Source: Chitinophaga sp. GbtcB8
Lineage (GTDB): Bacteria; Bacteroidota; Bacteroidia; Chitinophagales; Chitinophagaceae
Assembly: GCF_019091455.1 (NCBI RefSeq)
Contig: NZ_JAGXJN010000001.1
Span: 434,001 to 498,000, forward strand
Length of the DNA: 64,000 nt
Reading direction: 5' to 3'
A program made the position numbers and the translations under genes. The notes under the pieces were generated by a model. The model did no database searches. It saw only the letters and a list, made by a program, of their open reading frames with translations, and was not told the DNA's origin. Position 1 is the first letter of the stretch. Each line of letters begins with the position of its first letter. This document shows positions 17,790-26,471 of the stretch, in pieces.

Positions 17790-18332
17790 ATGACAGAAAA
17801 AGAAAAAGATATGCAGACAGAGAGTCAGCAGGCGGAAAACGTAAACCAGCAGGTGGATACGGAGAACGTAAGCGCTGAAGAGACTGCGCTGGATAAAAAA
17901 CAGCAGGAGCTGAATGAAATGCGGGATAAATATCTGCGTTTGGTGGCAGAATTCGATAATTTTAAGAAAAGGAATGCCAAAGAACGTATAGAGCTGATGC
18001 AAACCGCCAATAAAGAGGTGATCAATGCACTGCTGCCCGTGCTGGACGATGCGGACCGGGCTGCAAAACAGCTGGAAACTTCCCAGGATATCAATATCGT
18101 TAAAGACGGCGTAACGCTGGTGTTCAATAAACTGAGATCTACCCTGCAATCCAAAGGACTGAAGGCAATGGAAAGCATGCACACAGAGTTTAATCCAGAC
18201 CTGCATGAAGCCATTACAGAGATCCCTGCCCCCAACGAAGAGCTGAAAGGAAAGGTAATGGATGAGCTGGAAAAGGGCTATTACCTGAATGACAAATTAA
18301 TCCGTCATGCAAGGGTGGTAGTAGGAAAATAA
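17790..18332 (+). CDS. grpE: GrpE, nucleotide exchange factor for DnaK
   Basis: A 180-residue protein. The N-terminus is acidic and glutamine-rich, followed by a long coiled coil and the GrpE core with LVAEFDNFKKRNAKER and LLPVLDDADRA, ending in the beta domain (GYYLNDKLIRHARVVVGK). It releases ADP from DnaK. dnaJ follows 107 nt downstream on the same strand, the usual heat-shock pair; dnaK itself is not in the window. Confidence 0.97.
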   Translation: MTEKEKDMQTESQQAENVNQQVDTENVSAEETALDKKQQELNEMRDKYLRLVAEFDNFKKRNAKERIELMQTANKEVINALLPVLDDADRAAKQLETSQDINIVKDGVTLVFNKLRSTLQSKGLKAMESMHTEFNPDLHEAITEIPAPNEELKGKVMDELEKGYYLNDKLIRHARVVVGK

Positions 18333-18406
18333 TGAGTGACGATATGGCATAACCCTATACCGGTGTGCCTTCATCGCAATTATAGAAATACACTACAACA
18401 AACCAT

Positions 18407-18427
18407 GCCGGGTAATAACCCGGCTTT
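18407..18427 (+). promoter_or_regulatory. Hairpin in the dnaJ leader
   Basis: A perfect 7-bp GC-rich stem (18407-18413 with 18418-18424), a 4-nt loop, then TTT, ending 15 nt before the dnaJ start. It could attenuate transcription or block initiation. The T-run is too short for a firm terminator call. Confidence 0.35.
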
Positions 18428-18439
18428 AAGCGATAAAGC

Positions 18440-19603
18440 ATGTCTACCAAGCGAGATTATTACGAAATACTGGTTGTGGCCAAAACAGCTTCCCAGGATG
18501 AAATCAAGAAGGCCTACCGCAAGGTAGCAATGCAGTTCCATCCTGACCGTAACCCTAATAACAAGGAAGCGGAAGGAAAATTCAAGGAGGCGGCAGAAGC
18601 CTACGAAGTACTGAGCGATCCGGACAAACGTGCACAATATGACCGTTTTGGCCACTCCATGGGTGGCAACCGCGGCGGTGGTTATGGCGGCGGTGGCATG
18701 AACATGGACGACATTTTCTCCAACTTCGGGGACATTTTCGGGGAAGACATTTTTGGCAGCTTCTTTGGCGGCAACCGCGGTGGTGGCGGTGGTGGCCGTC
18801 GCAGCAGGGGTACCCGGGGCTCTAACCTGCGCGTGAAGATCCGCCTTACCTATGAGGAGATCGCCAAAGGCGCCAACAAAAAAATAAAGGTTAAAAAACA
18901 CGTACCCTGCTCCCACTGTAATGGGCTGGGTGCAAAAGATAAAAACGCTTTCCAGACCTGTAATACCTGTGGCGGATCCGGCCAGGTAAGAAGGGTAACC
19001 CAAACCTTTTTGGGACAAATGCAAACGGTAACCACCTGCCCCACCTGCCAGGGTGAAGGCCAGATCATTACCAGCAAATGCGGCCATTGTAAAGGTGAAG
19101 GCCGTATGTACGGTGAGGAAATGGTGAGCATTGACATACCAGCCGGCGTAGGCGAAGGCATGCAGCTAAGCATGAGTGGTAAAGGCAATGCAGGTGAAAG
19201 AGGCGGCGCCCCCGGCGACCTGCTGATACTGATAGAGGAAGAACCACATCCGGAACTGCACAGGGATGGGCTGAACATAGCTTTTGACCTGCACATCTCT
19301 TTCCCGGATGCTGTATTTGGCACCCAGGTAGAAGTGCCTACCATTGACGGCAAAGCGAAAATTAAGATACCACCGGGCACACAAAGCGGTAAGATCTTCC
19401 GCCTGAAAGGCAAAGGTTTCCCTTCTGTGAACTCTTACGATAAAGGCGACCAGCTGATACATGTAAATGTATGGACGCCCCAAAACCTTACGGCAGAAGA
19501 AAAGACGGTACTGGAAAAGTTACAGAGCGCTGATAACTTCCAGCCTAACCCGGAGAAGTCGGAGAAAGGATTTTTTGAGAAGGTGAGGGATATTTTTAGT
19601 TAA
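18440..19603 (+). CDS. dnaJ: DnaJ, Hsp40 co-chaperone
   Basis: A 387-residue type I DnaJ. The J domain carries the HPD motif (QFHPDRNP), a Gly/Phe-rich linker follows, and the zinc finger has four CxxCxGxG repeats ([32 protein letters not shown]). The C-terminal substrate-binding domains are complete. It delivers unfolded clients to DnaK and stimulates its ATPase. Second gene of the grpE-dnaJ pair. Confidence 0.98.
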   Translation: MSTKRDYYEILVVAKTASQDEIKKAYRKVAMQFHPDRNPNNKEAEGKFKEAAEAYEVLSDPDKRAQYDRFGHSMGGNRGGGYGGGGMNMDDIFSNFGDIFGEDIFGSFFGGNRGGGGGGRRSRGTRGSNLRVKIRLTYEEIAKGANKKIKVKKHVPCSHCNGLGAKDKNAFQTCNTCGGSGQVRRVTQTFLGQMQTVTTCPTCQGEGQIITSKCGHCKGEGRMYGEEMVSIDIPAGVGEGMQLSMSGKGNAGERGGAPGDLLILIEEEPHPELHRDGLNIAFDLHISFPDAVFGTQVEVPTIDGKAKIKIPPGTQSGKIFRLKGKGFPSVNSYDKGDQLIHVNVWTPQNLTAEEKTVLEKLQSADNFQPNPEKSEKGFFEKVRDIFS

Positions 19604-19635
19604 TTACGAATTGTCAATTACGAAATGCGAATGGA
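19601..19635. repeat. Heptad intergenic repeat, GAATTAC family
   Basis: Five 7-nt words of GAATTAC/CAATTAC type that overlap the dnaJ stop codon. The same vocabulary is used at 36364-36465 and 60446-60530. No opposite arm is present here. Confidence 0.65.
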
Positions 19636-19661
19636 TTAGTGAGGAGAGGAAATATTTTTTT

Positions 19662-19704
19662 AAGCAGCGGCTGTATCAGGTTTGATGCAGCCGCTGCTTT
19701 TTTG
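19662..19704 (+). terminator. Rho-independent terminator of grpE-dnaJ
   Basis: A 17-bp stem with one G-T wobble (19662-19678 with 19683-19699), loop GGTT, then a T-run. Confidence 0.92.
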
Positions 19705-19800
19705 GGGTTAGGTTTGGGATGCTGGGATGGTGATAATGTTTTTGTTTAGATGTGTCTATTGCAGATCCTAATGGTTCTTATCCTTCAAAATTGAACAATG

Positions 19801-19828
19801 CTATGGACCATCGACCATGGACTATTTT
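19801..19828. repeat. Heptad intergenic repeat, CCATGGA family
   Basis: Four 7-nt words (CTATGGA, CCATCGA, CCATGGA types) 17 nt before the RlmK-like gene. Single arm. Confidence 0.65.
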
Positions 19829-19845
19829 AATTAATTTGCGCCCCT

Positions 19846-20793
19846 ATGACGGATGCTTCCAAATTCACGATGTTTGAGAACCGGCTGGTAAAGGTTTTCC
19901 GCCACCTGCAAAAAACAGCCCGGCGGCAGAACATTACCTGCTACCGCGTGTATGATGACGATATACCGGAATTTCCCTTCAGCATTGAGATCTACGAGGA
20001 ATATGTATATGTGGCGGAATACCACCGCAAACATAACATGGAAGAAGAAGCGCATGAACAATGGTTAGATGATTGCATGGAAGTGGTAGCCAAAGTGCTG
20101 CAAATGCCGCTTGAGAATATCTTCATAAAACAGCGGCAACGTAAAGAGAACCGCCAAAGCCAGTACGAAAAACTCTCTTTTGAAAAACATGAGTTCACCG
20201 TGCACGAAGCGGGCCTTAATTTTAAAGTGAACCTGAGCGATTACCTGGATACCGGCCTTTTCCTGGACCACCGTATCACCCGCGGTATGGTACGCGCCGA
20301 AGCGCAGGATAAACAGGTGCTGAACCTGTTCTGCTATACCGGCTCTTTTTCCGTGTATGCCGCTGCCGGCGGGGCCCGCAGCGTTACATCGGTAGACCTT
20401 TCCAAAACTTACCTGGCCTGGGCGGAAGATAATATGCGCCTCAATAATTTTGATATGCAGGCCCACTACTTTGTACATGCAGATGTATTGCAATACCTGG
20501 ATACCCTGACACCCAATAGTTTTGACCTGGTGGTAGTAGACCCTCCTACTTTCTCCAACAGCAAGCGTATGAAGGATTTCCTGGATATACAGCGTGACCA
20601 TGTATCGCTGCTGAATAAGGTGTTAGCAGCTACCAAACCGGGCGGCATTGTATATTTCAGCAATAACTACCGGCGCTTTGTGCTGGAGCAGGAGCAGATA
20701 CAGGCCAGCAGTATTAAGGATATTACCTCGCAAACATTGCCGTTTGATTTTCAGCAGAAGATGATCCGGAAATGTTATAAGATAGTGAAATGA
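19846..20793 (+). CDS. Class I SAM-dependent rRNA methyltransferase, RlmK-like
   Basis: A 315-residue protein resembling the C-terminal half of RlmKL (23S rRNA m7G2069 in E. coli). The SAM loop is LNLFCYTGSFSVYAA and the motif IV region is VVVDPPTFSN. The N-terminal THUMP/RlmL half of the gammaproteobacterial fusion is absent, so it is a stand-alone enzyme. The rRNA position is inferred from family only. Confidence 0.85.
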   Translation: MTDASKFTMFENRLVKVFRHLQKTARRQNITCYRVYDDDIPEFPFSIEIYEEYVYVAEYHRKHNMEEEAHEQWLDDCMEVVAKVLQMPLENIFIKQRQRKENRQSQYEKLSFEKHEFTVHEAGLNFKVNLSDYLDTGLFLDHRITRGMVRAEAQDKQVLNLFCYTGSFSVYAAAGGARSVTSVDLSKTYLAWAEDNMRLNNFDMQAHYFVHADVLQYLDTLTPNSFDLVVVDPPTFSNSKRMKDFLDIQRDHVSLLNKVLAATKPGGIVYFSNNYRRFVLEQEQIQASSIKDITSQTLPFDFQQKMIRKCYKIVK

Positions 20794-20843
20794 TTAACAA
20801 CGGATTAAGACTTTTCTTTTTATAAATCATTTAGTATAGCGGA

Positions 20844-20870
20844 GCCGGACATTTATTGTCCGGCTTTTTA
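20844..20870 (+). terminator. Rho-independent terminator of the RlmK-like gene
   Basis: A perfect 7-bp stem GCCGGAC/GTCCGGC with loop ATTTATT, followed by TTTTTA. Confidence 0.88.
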
Positions 20871-20887
20871 TTTCTTAACCCATGAGG

Positions 20888-20941
20888 GTAAATAATTGTT
20901 TACTTTTTTTGAAGAGAATAGTAAAGAATTGTTTACCTTTG
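20888..20941 (+). promoter_or_regulatory. hicAB promoter with two palindromic operators
   Basis: Two 16-nt near-palindromes with consensus GTAAANAATTGTTTAC lie at 20888-20903 and 20921-20936, 33 nt apart (about three helical turns). Between them is TTTG (20908-20911), and the second overlaps an exact -7 box TACCTTTG (20934-20941). This is the expected layout for autorepression by HicB. Confidence 0.7.
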
Positions 20942-20951
20942 AAATTGTAGG

Positions 20952-21143
20952 ATGATGAAATGTTCCGAGCTGCTAAGGATCTTAAAAAGGGAGGGATGGT
21001 ATGTGTACAGAACAGGAAAAGGAAGCCATAAAATATTAGTCCATCCGGAGAAGGCGGATATTGAAATTGTTTTTCCGGATCATGGATCAGCTGAAATAGC
21101 CAAAGGGCTGGCATTTAAAATACTGAAACAGGCAGGGCTTTAA
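20952..21143 (+). CDS. hicA: HicA-family mRNA interferase toxin
   Basis: A 63-residue protein of the HicA double-stranded RNA-binding-like fold. The conserved core is present: LLRILKREGWYVYRTGKGSH with the catalytic-type histidine in GSHK. HicA cleaves mRNA independently of the ribosome and is neutralised by HicB. Here the toxin gene comes first, 22 nt before the antitoxin gene. Start may be at either of two adjacent ATGs (20952 or 20955). The distance to the -7 box implies a very short leader. Confidence 0.92.
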   Translation: MMKCSELLRILKREGWYVYRTGKGSHKILVHPEKADIEIVFPDHGSAEIAKGLAFKILKQAGL

Positions 21144-21165
21144 TAATCACATAACACATTAAGTA

Positions 21166-21555
21166 ATGAAGAAGATTGTATTTGTGGTAGAAAAAACGTC
21201 TACCGGTTTCTCTGCCTATGCAGATGATTTTGAGAAAAACCCGGTAGGCACTACAGGTAAAGATATGGCTACTTTAAGGCGCAATATCCTGGATGCCTTA
21301 AACCTCTATCGTAATCACAAAGGGCTAAAATCCTTATCTGATGCGGATATTACTATTATGCTGGACCTGCAGCAATTTTTTGAATATTATAAAGAGATCA
21401 ATGCCAAATCACTTTCCCAGCGCATTGGTATGAACCAAACCTTATTATCGCAATACATTAACGGTATTAAAAAACCATCTGCCAAACAAACAAATAAAAT
21501 ACTGGAAGGGGTAAGGGCATTAGGCCGGGAGCTCATACAATTAGAATTTGCTTAA
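21166..21555 (+). CDS. hicB: HicB-family antitoxin with C-terminal DNA-binding domain
   Basis: A 129-residue protein. Residues 1-50 form the HicB partial RNase H-like fold (IVFVVEKTSTGFSAYADD ... PVGTTGKDM), and about 78-125 form an XRE-type helix-turn-helix (SLSQRIGMNQTLLSQYINGIKKPS). It neutralises HicA and should repress the operon through the two palindromes upstream. It ends one base before the stop codon of the convergent VWA gene. Confidence 0.9.
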   Translation: MKKIVFVVEKTSTGFSAYADDFEKNPVGTTGKDMATLRRNILDALNLYRNHKGLKSLSDADITIMLDLQQFFEYYKEINAKSLSQRIGMNQTLLSQYINGIKKPSAKQTNKILEGVRALGRELIQLEFA

Positions 21556-21556
21556 G

Positions 21557-23323
21557 CTATTTCAGATTCCCCGTTTTCTTCAACTCTTTTACCAGCTTTA
21601 AAAACTCCTTACGGTAACCACCGTTATCAGCGCCCAATGACCTTTTAGCAATGCTGAGCACCATGCTGGTACTTCCATCACCGCGGTAACTGGATTTGCG
21701 GAGCAGTAAGCCCAGCAAGGCTACTGAGCTGGCAAAACGGAAATCGGTGGAGGCATCTTCAAAGCTGGTGTATTTACCGTCAATATCATGCTGTATAGTG
21801 ATAGTATTACTATCTGCGGGCTCGCGGTACCAGAGCTTCACCTGGCCCAGCGCACTGTCGGCAGGTAAGGTATCACGCGGAATAATTTCATACAGCGCTA
21901 CTGCGCAATGTCCTGCGCCAATGATACCACCGGCAATATTATCGTCCTCACCGGAATTATCTGCAAGCAGTTTATTCTCATAACCTATCAGGCGGTAAGC
22001 CTTTACTATTTCGGGGTTAAACCATACCTGCGCACGGGCATCTTTTGCTACGGTGAAGAGGGTGCTGCCAAACTCACGGGCAAAGATCTTGTTGGCTTCT
22101 TCCAGGTTATCGATATAGGCAAAGTTACCATTGCCTTTGCTGGACAGGGCTTCCAGCTTACTATCCTTATAATCGCCCATACCAAATCCCAGGCAGGTAA
22201 GCAGTACCCCGCTCTCCTTCTTTTGCGTAATGAGGTCTTCCATTTCCTGATCACTGGTTTGGCCTACATTAAAGTCCCCGTCTGTAGCCATGATCACGCG
22301 GTTATTACCGTCCTTTATAAAATTCTCTACTGCTATCTGGTAAGCCATTTTAATGGCTGCTTCGCCTGCTGTGGCGCCACCAGCGCTGAGGTAATCAATA
22401 GCATTCAGGATCTTCTCTTTCTGTGTACCGGAAGTAGCGGGTAATATTACACCGGGCGTACCGGCATAGGCTACAATTGCTACGTGATCTTTAGGGCGCA
22501 GGTTATTTACCAGCACCCGGAAGGCAGCCTGCAGCAAAGGAAGTTTGTTTTGCTGCCCCATGGAGCCTGATACATCTATGAGGAACACCAGGTTACTGGC
22601 CGGCAGGCTGTTAATATCCACCTGTTTGGCGCGTACGGCAATCTGCAGCAGCTTATGTTTGGGCTCCCAGGGACATATTGCATAACTGGTATTAATAGCC
22701 AGCAGGTGATTGCTGTCCGGCAGTGGATAGTCATAATGGAAGTAGTTCACCATTTCCTCAATACGCACTGCATCTGCCGGTACCGGCTCTTTCAGGCGTA
22801 TGAAACGCCGGATGTTGCTGTAGGCTGCACGGTCCACATCCAGCGCAAAGTTGGAGGAAGGATTTTTCATGGTGGCTACGAACTTGTTTTCGTAGATGGT
22901 GCCATACGTTTCATCAAAGAACGTACGGATGCCCATGCCGATATTACCATAATTAGGATTAGAGCTGTGTGAGGCGCGGGCTTTGGCCTTTGCTTTAGCC
23001 ATGGCAATATCGCTCACTGCAGCAGCATTCTTATCGCGCGGGGCAAGGGCCACCAGCATGCGGCTGTACTTTTCTATAGCTATAGTGCGGCTGAAAAATT
23101 TGGGATGCTCAAATAAAAGCGTAGTTCCGCCCGGCGGTATTACAATACGGAAAAGGCCATATTTATTAGTGGTGACCCTGACAGTATCATTCATAACGCT
23201 CACGGTTACCCCGGGCAGGGGATTATGGGTAATGCTATCTTCAACGGCTCCCGTTACCCATGTTGTTTGTGCGCCCGCAGGTACAGCGGATAATATACAA
23301 AGCAAAGCTAGGAGCACTCGCAT
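21557..23323 (-). CDS. Secreted von Willebrand factor A-domain protein (YfbK-like)
   Basis: A 588-residue protein. The signal peptide is 1-19. A CarboxypepD-regulatory-like domain (about 20-92) is followed by the VWA N-terminal domain and a VWA domain with an intact MIDAS motif DVSGS starting at Asp250. The DUF3520-type C-terminal domain completes the family architecture of YfbK-like 'Ca-activated chloride channel homolog' proteins. Its role is uncertain; the fold suggests metal-dependent protein binding at the envelope. Monocistronic. Confidence 0.88.
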   Translation of the reverse strand: MRVLLALLCILSAVPAGAQTTWVTGAVEDSITHNPLPGVTVSVMNDTVRVTTNKYGLFRIVIPPGGTTLLFEHPKFFSRTIAIEKYSRMLVALAPRDKNAAAVSDIAMAKAKAKARASHSSNPNYGNIGMGIRTFFDETYGTIYENKFVATMKNPSSNFALDVDRAAYSNIRRFIRLKEPVPADAVRIEEMVNYFHYDYPLPDSNHLLAINTSYAICPWEPKHKLLQIAVRAKQVDINSLPASNLVFLIDVSGSMGQQNKLPLLQAAFRVLVNNLRPKDHVAIVAYAGTPGVILPATSGTQKEKILNAIDYLSAGGATAGEAAIKMAYQIAVENFIKDGNNRVIMATDGDFNVGQTSDQEMEDLITQKKESGVLLTCLGFGMGDYKDSKLEALSSKGNGNFAYIDNLEEANKIFAREFGSTLFTVAKDARAQVWFNPEIVKAYRLIGYENKLLADNSGEDDNIAGGIIGAGHCAVALYEIIPRDTLPADSALGQVKLWYREPADSNTITIQHDIDGKYTSFEDASTDFRFASSVALLGLLLRKSSYRGDGSTSMVLSIAKRSLGADNGGYRKEFLKLVKELKKTGNLK

Positions 23324-23326
23324 GTA

Positions 23327-23434
23327 TTAAAATTAATAATTAAGAATGAATAATTAATAATTAAGGTGATAATGAGCGCAAAACATTCGTGTTACGCTGC
23401 AATCCTTAATTATTCATTCTTAATTATTTATTGT
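23327..23434. repeat. Heptad inverted-repeat element, ATTAATA family
   Basis: The 5' arm (23327-23366) and 3' arm (23401-23434) are built from 7-nt words of ATTAATA, ATTAAGA and ATGAATA type. The arms share about 20 nt of perfect complementarity around a 36-nt loop. The 3' arm overlaps the hpt stop codon and the 5' arm starts 3 nt from the VWA start. A close relative lies at 60806-60914. Confidence 0.85.
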
Positions 23435-23967
23435 TCTATGAGCTGGTAGATCTCCGGGAGGTTGCGCCCCAGGCCATCATAATCCAGGCCATAACCCAGC
23501 AGGAACTTGTTGGGAACGGAAAAGCCCAGGTAATCAATGTTTATGGGGTAGGTTAAGGCTTCCGGTTTGGTGAGCAGGGCGGCAATCAGCAGCTTTTTCG
23601 GCTGCTGGTGGTGCAGCTGGGGCAGGAACATATTTAAGGTTTTGCCGGTATCCACAATATCTTCCAGGATCACTACGGTGCGGCCGTACAGGTCCTCATC
23701 CAGCCCAATGGAGGTTACCACATTGCCGGTGGATTTAGTGCCTTTATAGGACACCAGCTTAATAAAAGAGATCTCTGCTTCTATATCCAGGTATTTGAAC
23801 ACATCGGCCGCAAACATAAAAGAGCCGTTGAGAATGGCGATAAACAAAGGTTTTTCGCCGGCCAGGTCTTTGCTGATCTGTGCGGCTATTTCCTTAATAC
23901 GCAGCTGCAGCTCTTCTGCACCAATGTAAGGCTGAAATTCTTTATCGTGCACCTTTATGACGGACAT
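23428..23967 (-). CDS. hpt: Hypoxanthine phosphoribosyltransferase
   Basis: A 179-residue purine-salvage enzyme that makes IMP or GMP from hypoxanthine or guanine and PRPP. The PRPP-binding signature is VVILEDIVDTGKT and the flexible-loop/start region is LNGSFMFAADV. Length is typical for bacterial Hpt. The gap to the upstream gene is filled by a heptad repeat. Confidence 0.96.
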   Translation of the reverse strand: MSVIKVHDKEFQPYIGAEELQLRIKEIAAQISKDLAGEKPLFIAILNGSFMFAADVFKYLDIEAEISFIKLVSYKGTKSTGNVVTSIGLDEDLYGRTVVILEDIVDTGKTLNMFLPQLHHQQPKKLLIAALLTKPEALTYPINIDYLGFSVPNKFLLGYGLDYDGLGRNLPEIYQLIEQ

Positions 23968-23969
23968 GT

Positions 23970-24004
23970 GATCTTAGATTTGAGATTTACGATTTTAGAT
24001 TTGT
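23970..24004. repeat. Heptad intergenic repeat, GATTTTA family
   Basis: Five uninterrupted 7-nt words (GATCTTA, GATTTGA, GATTTAC, GATTTTA types) occupy nearly the whole 48-nt gap between hpt and the glucosaminidase gene. Single arm. Confidence 0.75.
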
Positions 24005-24015
24005 TGTAAACGCGG

Positions 24016-25527
24016 TTATTTGCCTACTACCAGGCGCTGACCGATCTTGATATCGGTACCCTGCAGGTTGTTCCACCGCTGCAGCTGGTCAATAGAAATG
24101 TTATAACGTTTGGCTATGCCGTAGGCGGTTTCTTTAGGTTGTACATCGTGATACTGCATGATGCCGGTGCTGCGTGGCTGCGTGGCAGCCGGAGCGGGGG
24201 CGGGTGGCGGAGGCGGTGTGGTGGCCGGCCCTGCCTGTGCAGGTGGTGTCTGGCTTTTGGGCATAACCTGGGGCGCCTGGCTGCTGCCGGAAGATGACAT
24301 TTTCACATCGCCCATTTTCTTCAGGTCTTCTACCATAGCTACCGGTATGCCGCCACTTTGGGAAGTGGTTGCGGCGCCGTCTGTTCTGGCGGGCGCCTGG
24401 GCCTGGGAGGGCTGTGACGCCTGGTTCTGCGCAATCTCTTTCTCTATATCGTTACCGGCTTTTTTTACGGAAAAGTCTTCCCCGGCATTTTCATCTTTAG
24501 GCTCATTCTTCGACAAACGGGGCGTAGCGCTGGCATAACCATCCAGGGCCAGCCTGGTGCCTGCTGCGGGCTCCTGCCCTTCTTTCATTTTATTACGCCT
24601 GCGCAGCCATTTCAGCTGAATGCCTTCTGCCTGTGCTACATCGTGCATGGTTTCACCCTGGGCTACGGTATGAAAATCGTTCTTACTTTTTTTGCCTTTC
24701 TTTTGCAGGTAAATGTACATGTCGTTTGGCAGGGGTACATCCTGTGAAAGATCATTGTATTGCAGCAAACGGCTTAAACGTATATCATAGCGGTCTGCTA
24801 TTTGTATCAGCGGTGTGCCTGCAGGCAGGTACAATACTTTACGGTCGTTGATCTCAAACACTCCTGAAGGACGCTTGATGGCAGCGGCTGGTTGGGCCGG
24901 TGTATTGGCAGCTGTAGAAGGCCTGCTGGCAGCGGGTTCCGGGCGGCTGGTGTAAGTATTGTTATTGGTAGTATTATTGTTGGCGGGCCTGGTATCAGAC
25001 CTGGCTATACCTAAACCTTCCTGCGTGTATTGCTCCAGGTTATAGTCTTCAATTATTTTGATCAGCTGCTGCGGATAAGTTCTGCTGGTAGCATAACCTG
25101 CCTGCTTGAGGCCATAGGCCCAGGATTTATAATCGTCCTGACTAAACTGGAACAGGAATGCATAGCGGGGATTATTTTTCAGGAAAGCGGAATGATCGTG
25201 GTAAGAATCGGCAGCAGAGCTGTATTTGCGGAAACATTCCTGGCGGGCATCATCATCATAATTTACAGTAGGGCCTACCCAGTTGTTCTTACACTTAATA
25301 CCGAAATGATTGTTGGAGTTGAGCACCAGCCAGCCGTTGCCGCTCTGGGTTTCCAGGATGCCCTGGGCCAGCTTAATGGCGGCGGGTATGCCGGAGGTGT
25401 GCATTTCATCAATGGCAATGCCCTTGTACGTAGCAATATATTGCTCCGTTGTCATGGTTTGCGCTTTCAACACAGGCATGCAGCCGATAAGAAAACTAAC
25501 CACTAACCAAAATTTTCTTACTTGCAT
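24016..25527 (-). CDS. Secreted glucosaminidase with three LysM domains
   Basis: A 503-residue protein. A signal peptide (ending VLKAQ) is followed by a glucosaminidase domain (GH73-like, about 25-170, with AAIKLAQGILETQSG and NNHFGIKC), which cleaves the glycan strand of peptidoglycan. Two central LysM-like modules (about 235-345), a Pro/Ala/Gln-rich linker and a C-terminal LysM (HDVQPKETAYGIAKRYNIS) anchor it to peptidoglycan. The frame is open upstream, but the extension is encoded by an octad repeat, so the ATG at 25527 is chosen. Likely an autolysin for growth or division. Confidence 0.9.
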   Translation of the reverse strand: MQVRKFWLVVSFLIGCMPVLKAQTMTTEQYIATYKGIAIDEMHTSGIPAAIKLAQGILETQSGNGWLVLNSNNHFGIKCKNNWVGPTVNYDDDARQECFRKYSSAADSYHDHSAFLKNNPRYAFLFQFSQDDYKSWAYGLKQAGYATSRTYPQQLIKIIEDYNLEQYTQEGLGIARSDTRPANNNTTNNNTYTSRPEPAASRPSTAANTPAQPAAAIKRPSGVFEINDRKVLYLPAGTPLIQIADRYDIRLSRLLQYNDLSQDVPLPNDMYIYLQKKGKKSKNDFHTVAQGETMHDVAQAEGIQLKWLRRRNKMKEGQEPAAGTRLALDGYASATPRLSKNEPKDENAGEDFSVKKAGNDIEKEIAQNQASQPSQAQAPARTDGAATTSQSGGIPVAMVEDLKKMGDVKMSSSGSSQAPQVMPKSQTPPAQAGPATTPPPPPAPAPAATQPRSTGIMQYHDVQPKETAYGIAKRYNISIDQLQRWNNLQGTDIKIGQRLVVGK

Positions 25528-25555
25528 GAAGAGGAGTTTAATGGGAAATATTTTT

Positions 25556-25624
25556 GATGTGCTGATGTGCAGATGAATTGAAGCGTTGGCATTCATTTGC
25601 ACATCTGCGTATTTGCACATTATT
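25556..25624. repeat. Octad inverted-repeat element, ATGTGCAG family
   Basis: The 5' arm (25556-25582) has three 8-nt words of GATGTGCT/GATGTGCA type, and the 3' arm (25585-25624) is in reverse-complement words. It overlaps the O-methyltransferase stop codon. Confidence 0.75.
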
Positions 25625-26264
25625 TAATTTTTCTGATCATAAGCAAACCATCCCGGATGGTGAGCAGCACCTGTTCTGCACGGGCATCAGCTTTTACTTT
25701 TTCGCAAAAGGCGATCATGGCTTTGGCATTGGCGCTTTGCTGGCTTTCATCCTGCAGCACTTCACCGTGGTAAAGCACATTATCAGCCAGTATAAAACCA
25801 CCGGGCCGCAGCTGTTCCCATACCAGGTCCAGGTAGTTGGCGTATCCCTGCTTATCTGCATCTATAAATACCAGGTCAAATGTTTCCTGTAATTGCGGGA
25901 TAATGTCAGCGGCTTTCCCTATGCGTAACTGGATCTTATTTTCCAGTCCTGCTTCTTTAAAATAACGTCTGCACAATTCCTCTCTTTCTTCGTTAATGTC
26001 CAGTGTGTATAACAGGCCGTCTGCGGTGAGGCCCTGTGCCAGGCATATGGCAGAATAACCGGTGTAGGTGCCTATTTCCAGTATGCGGCGCGGCTGTACC
26101 ATATGGCTTACCATAGATAGGTATTGCCCCTGCAGATGCCCGCTCAGCATGTGCGGCTGCTCCACTTTCAGGTATGTTTCGCGGTGAAGGCGGCGCAGCA
26201 CGTCATTTTCCGGGCTGGTGTAATTTTCCGCAAATGCATTCACTGCTGCAGGTATAACGTCCAT
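25620..26264 (-). CDS. SAM-dependent O-methyltransferase (caffeoyl-CoA OMT-like)
   Basis: A 214-residue class I methyltransferase of the cation-dependent O-methyltransferase family (Methyltransf_3). Motif I is ILEIGTYTGYSAICLA; the metal/substrate region is FDLVFIDADKQGY with ILADNVLYHGEV. Bacterial homologs (YrrM/TrmR) include one that methylates 5-hydroxyuridine in tRNA; a small-molecule catechol substrate is the alternative. The family call is firm, the substrate is not. Confidence 0.9.
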   Translation of the reverse strand: MDVIPAAVNAFAENYTSPENDVLRRLHRETYLKVEQPHMLSGHLQGQYLSMVSHMVQPRRILEIGTYTGYSAICLAQGLTADGLLYTLDINEEREELCRRYFKEAGLENKIQLRIGKAADIIPQLQETFDLVFIDADKQGYANYLDLVWEQLRPGGFILADNVLYHGEVLQDESQQSANAKAMIAFCEKVKADARAEQVLLTIRDGLLMIRKIK

Positions 26265-26283
26265 AAGCTGGAAAAAATTTCTG

Positions 26284-26291
26284 CAAACCTA
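26284..26291 (-). promoter_or_regulatory. -7 box TAGGTTTG for the O-methyltransferase gene
   Basis: Exact TAnnTTTG, 19 nt before the ATG. The heptad element begins 9 nt further upstream. Confidence 0.5.
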
Positions 26292-26300
26292 CGGAAAAAG

Positions 26301-26471
26301 GCTTAATGCTGAATGCGAAACGCGGAACGCTGAATGCTTAACGCTGAATGTGCTAAGCCCTTGACAAGGGCAAAAAGCCGCGTTAACGCCTGATGCTGAA
26401 TGCTTAATATTGTAATGCGCAGCGCATTGAATGCGGCAAAATGCGTTAAGCGTTCCGCATTCAGCGTATTA
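26301..26471. repeat. Heptad inverted-repeat element, GCTGAAT family (largest copy)
   Basis: Seven uninterrupted 7-nt words of GCTTAAT/GCTGAAT/GCGGAAC type at 26301-26349, further words at 26388-26408, and a reverse-complement arm at 26440-26470. It runs from just upstream of one gene's -7 box to the stop codon of the next gene. Internal palindromes such as AATGCGCAGCGCATT (26413-26427) add a second hairpin. Confidence 0.85.

Noticed and set aside
20952..21555. hicAB as a mark of a mobile island
   Set aside because: There is no integrase, attachment repeat or composition break around it; the flanking genes are ordinary housekeeping genes.
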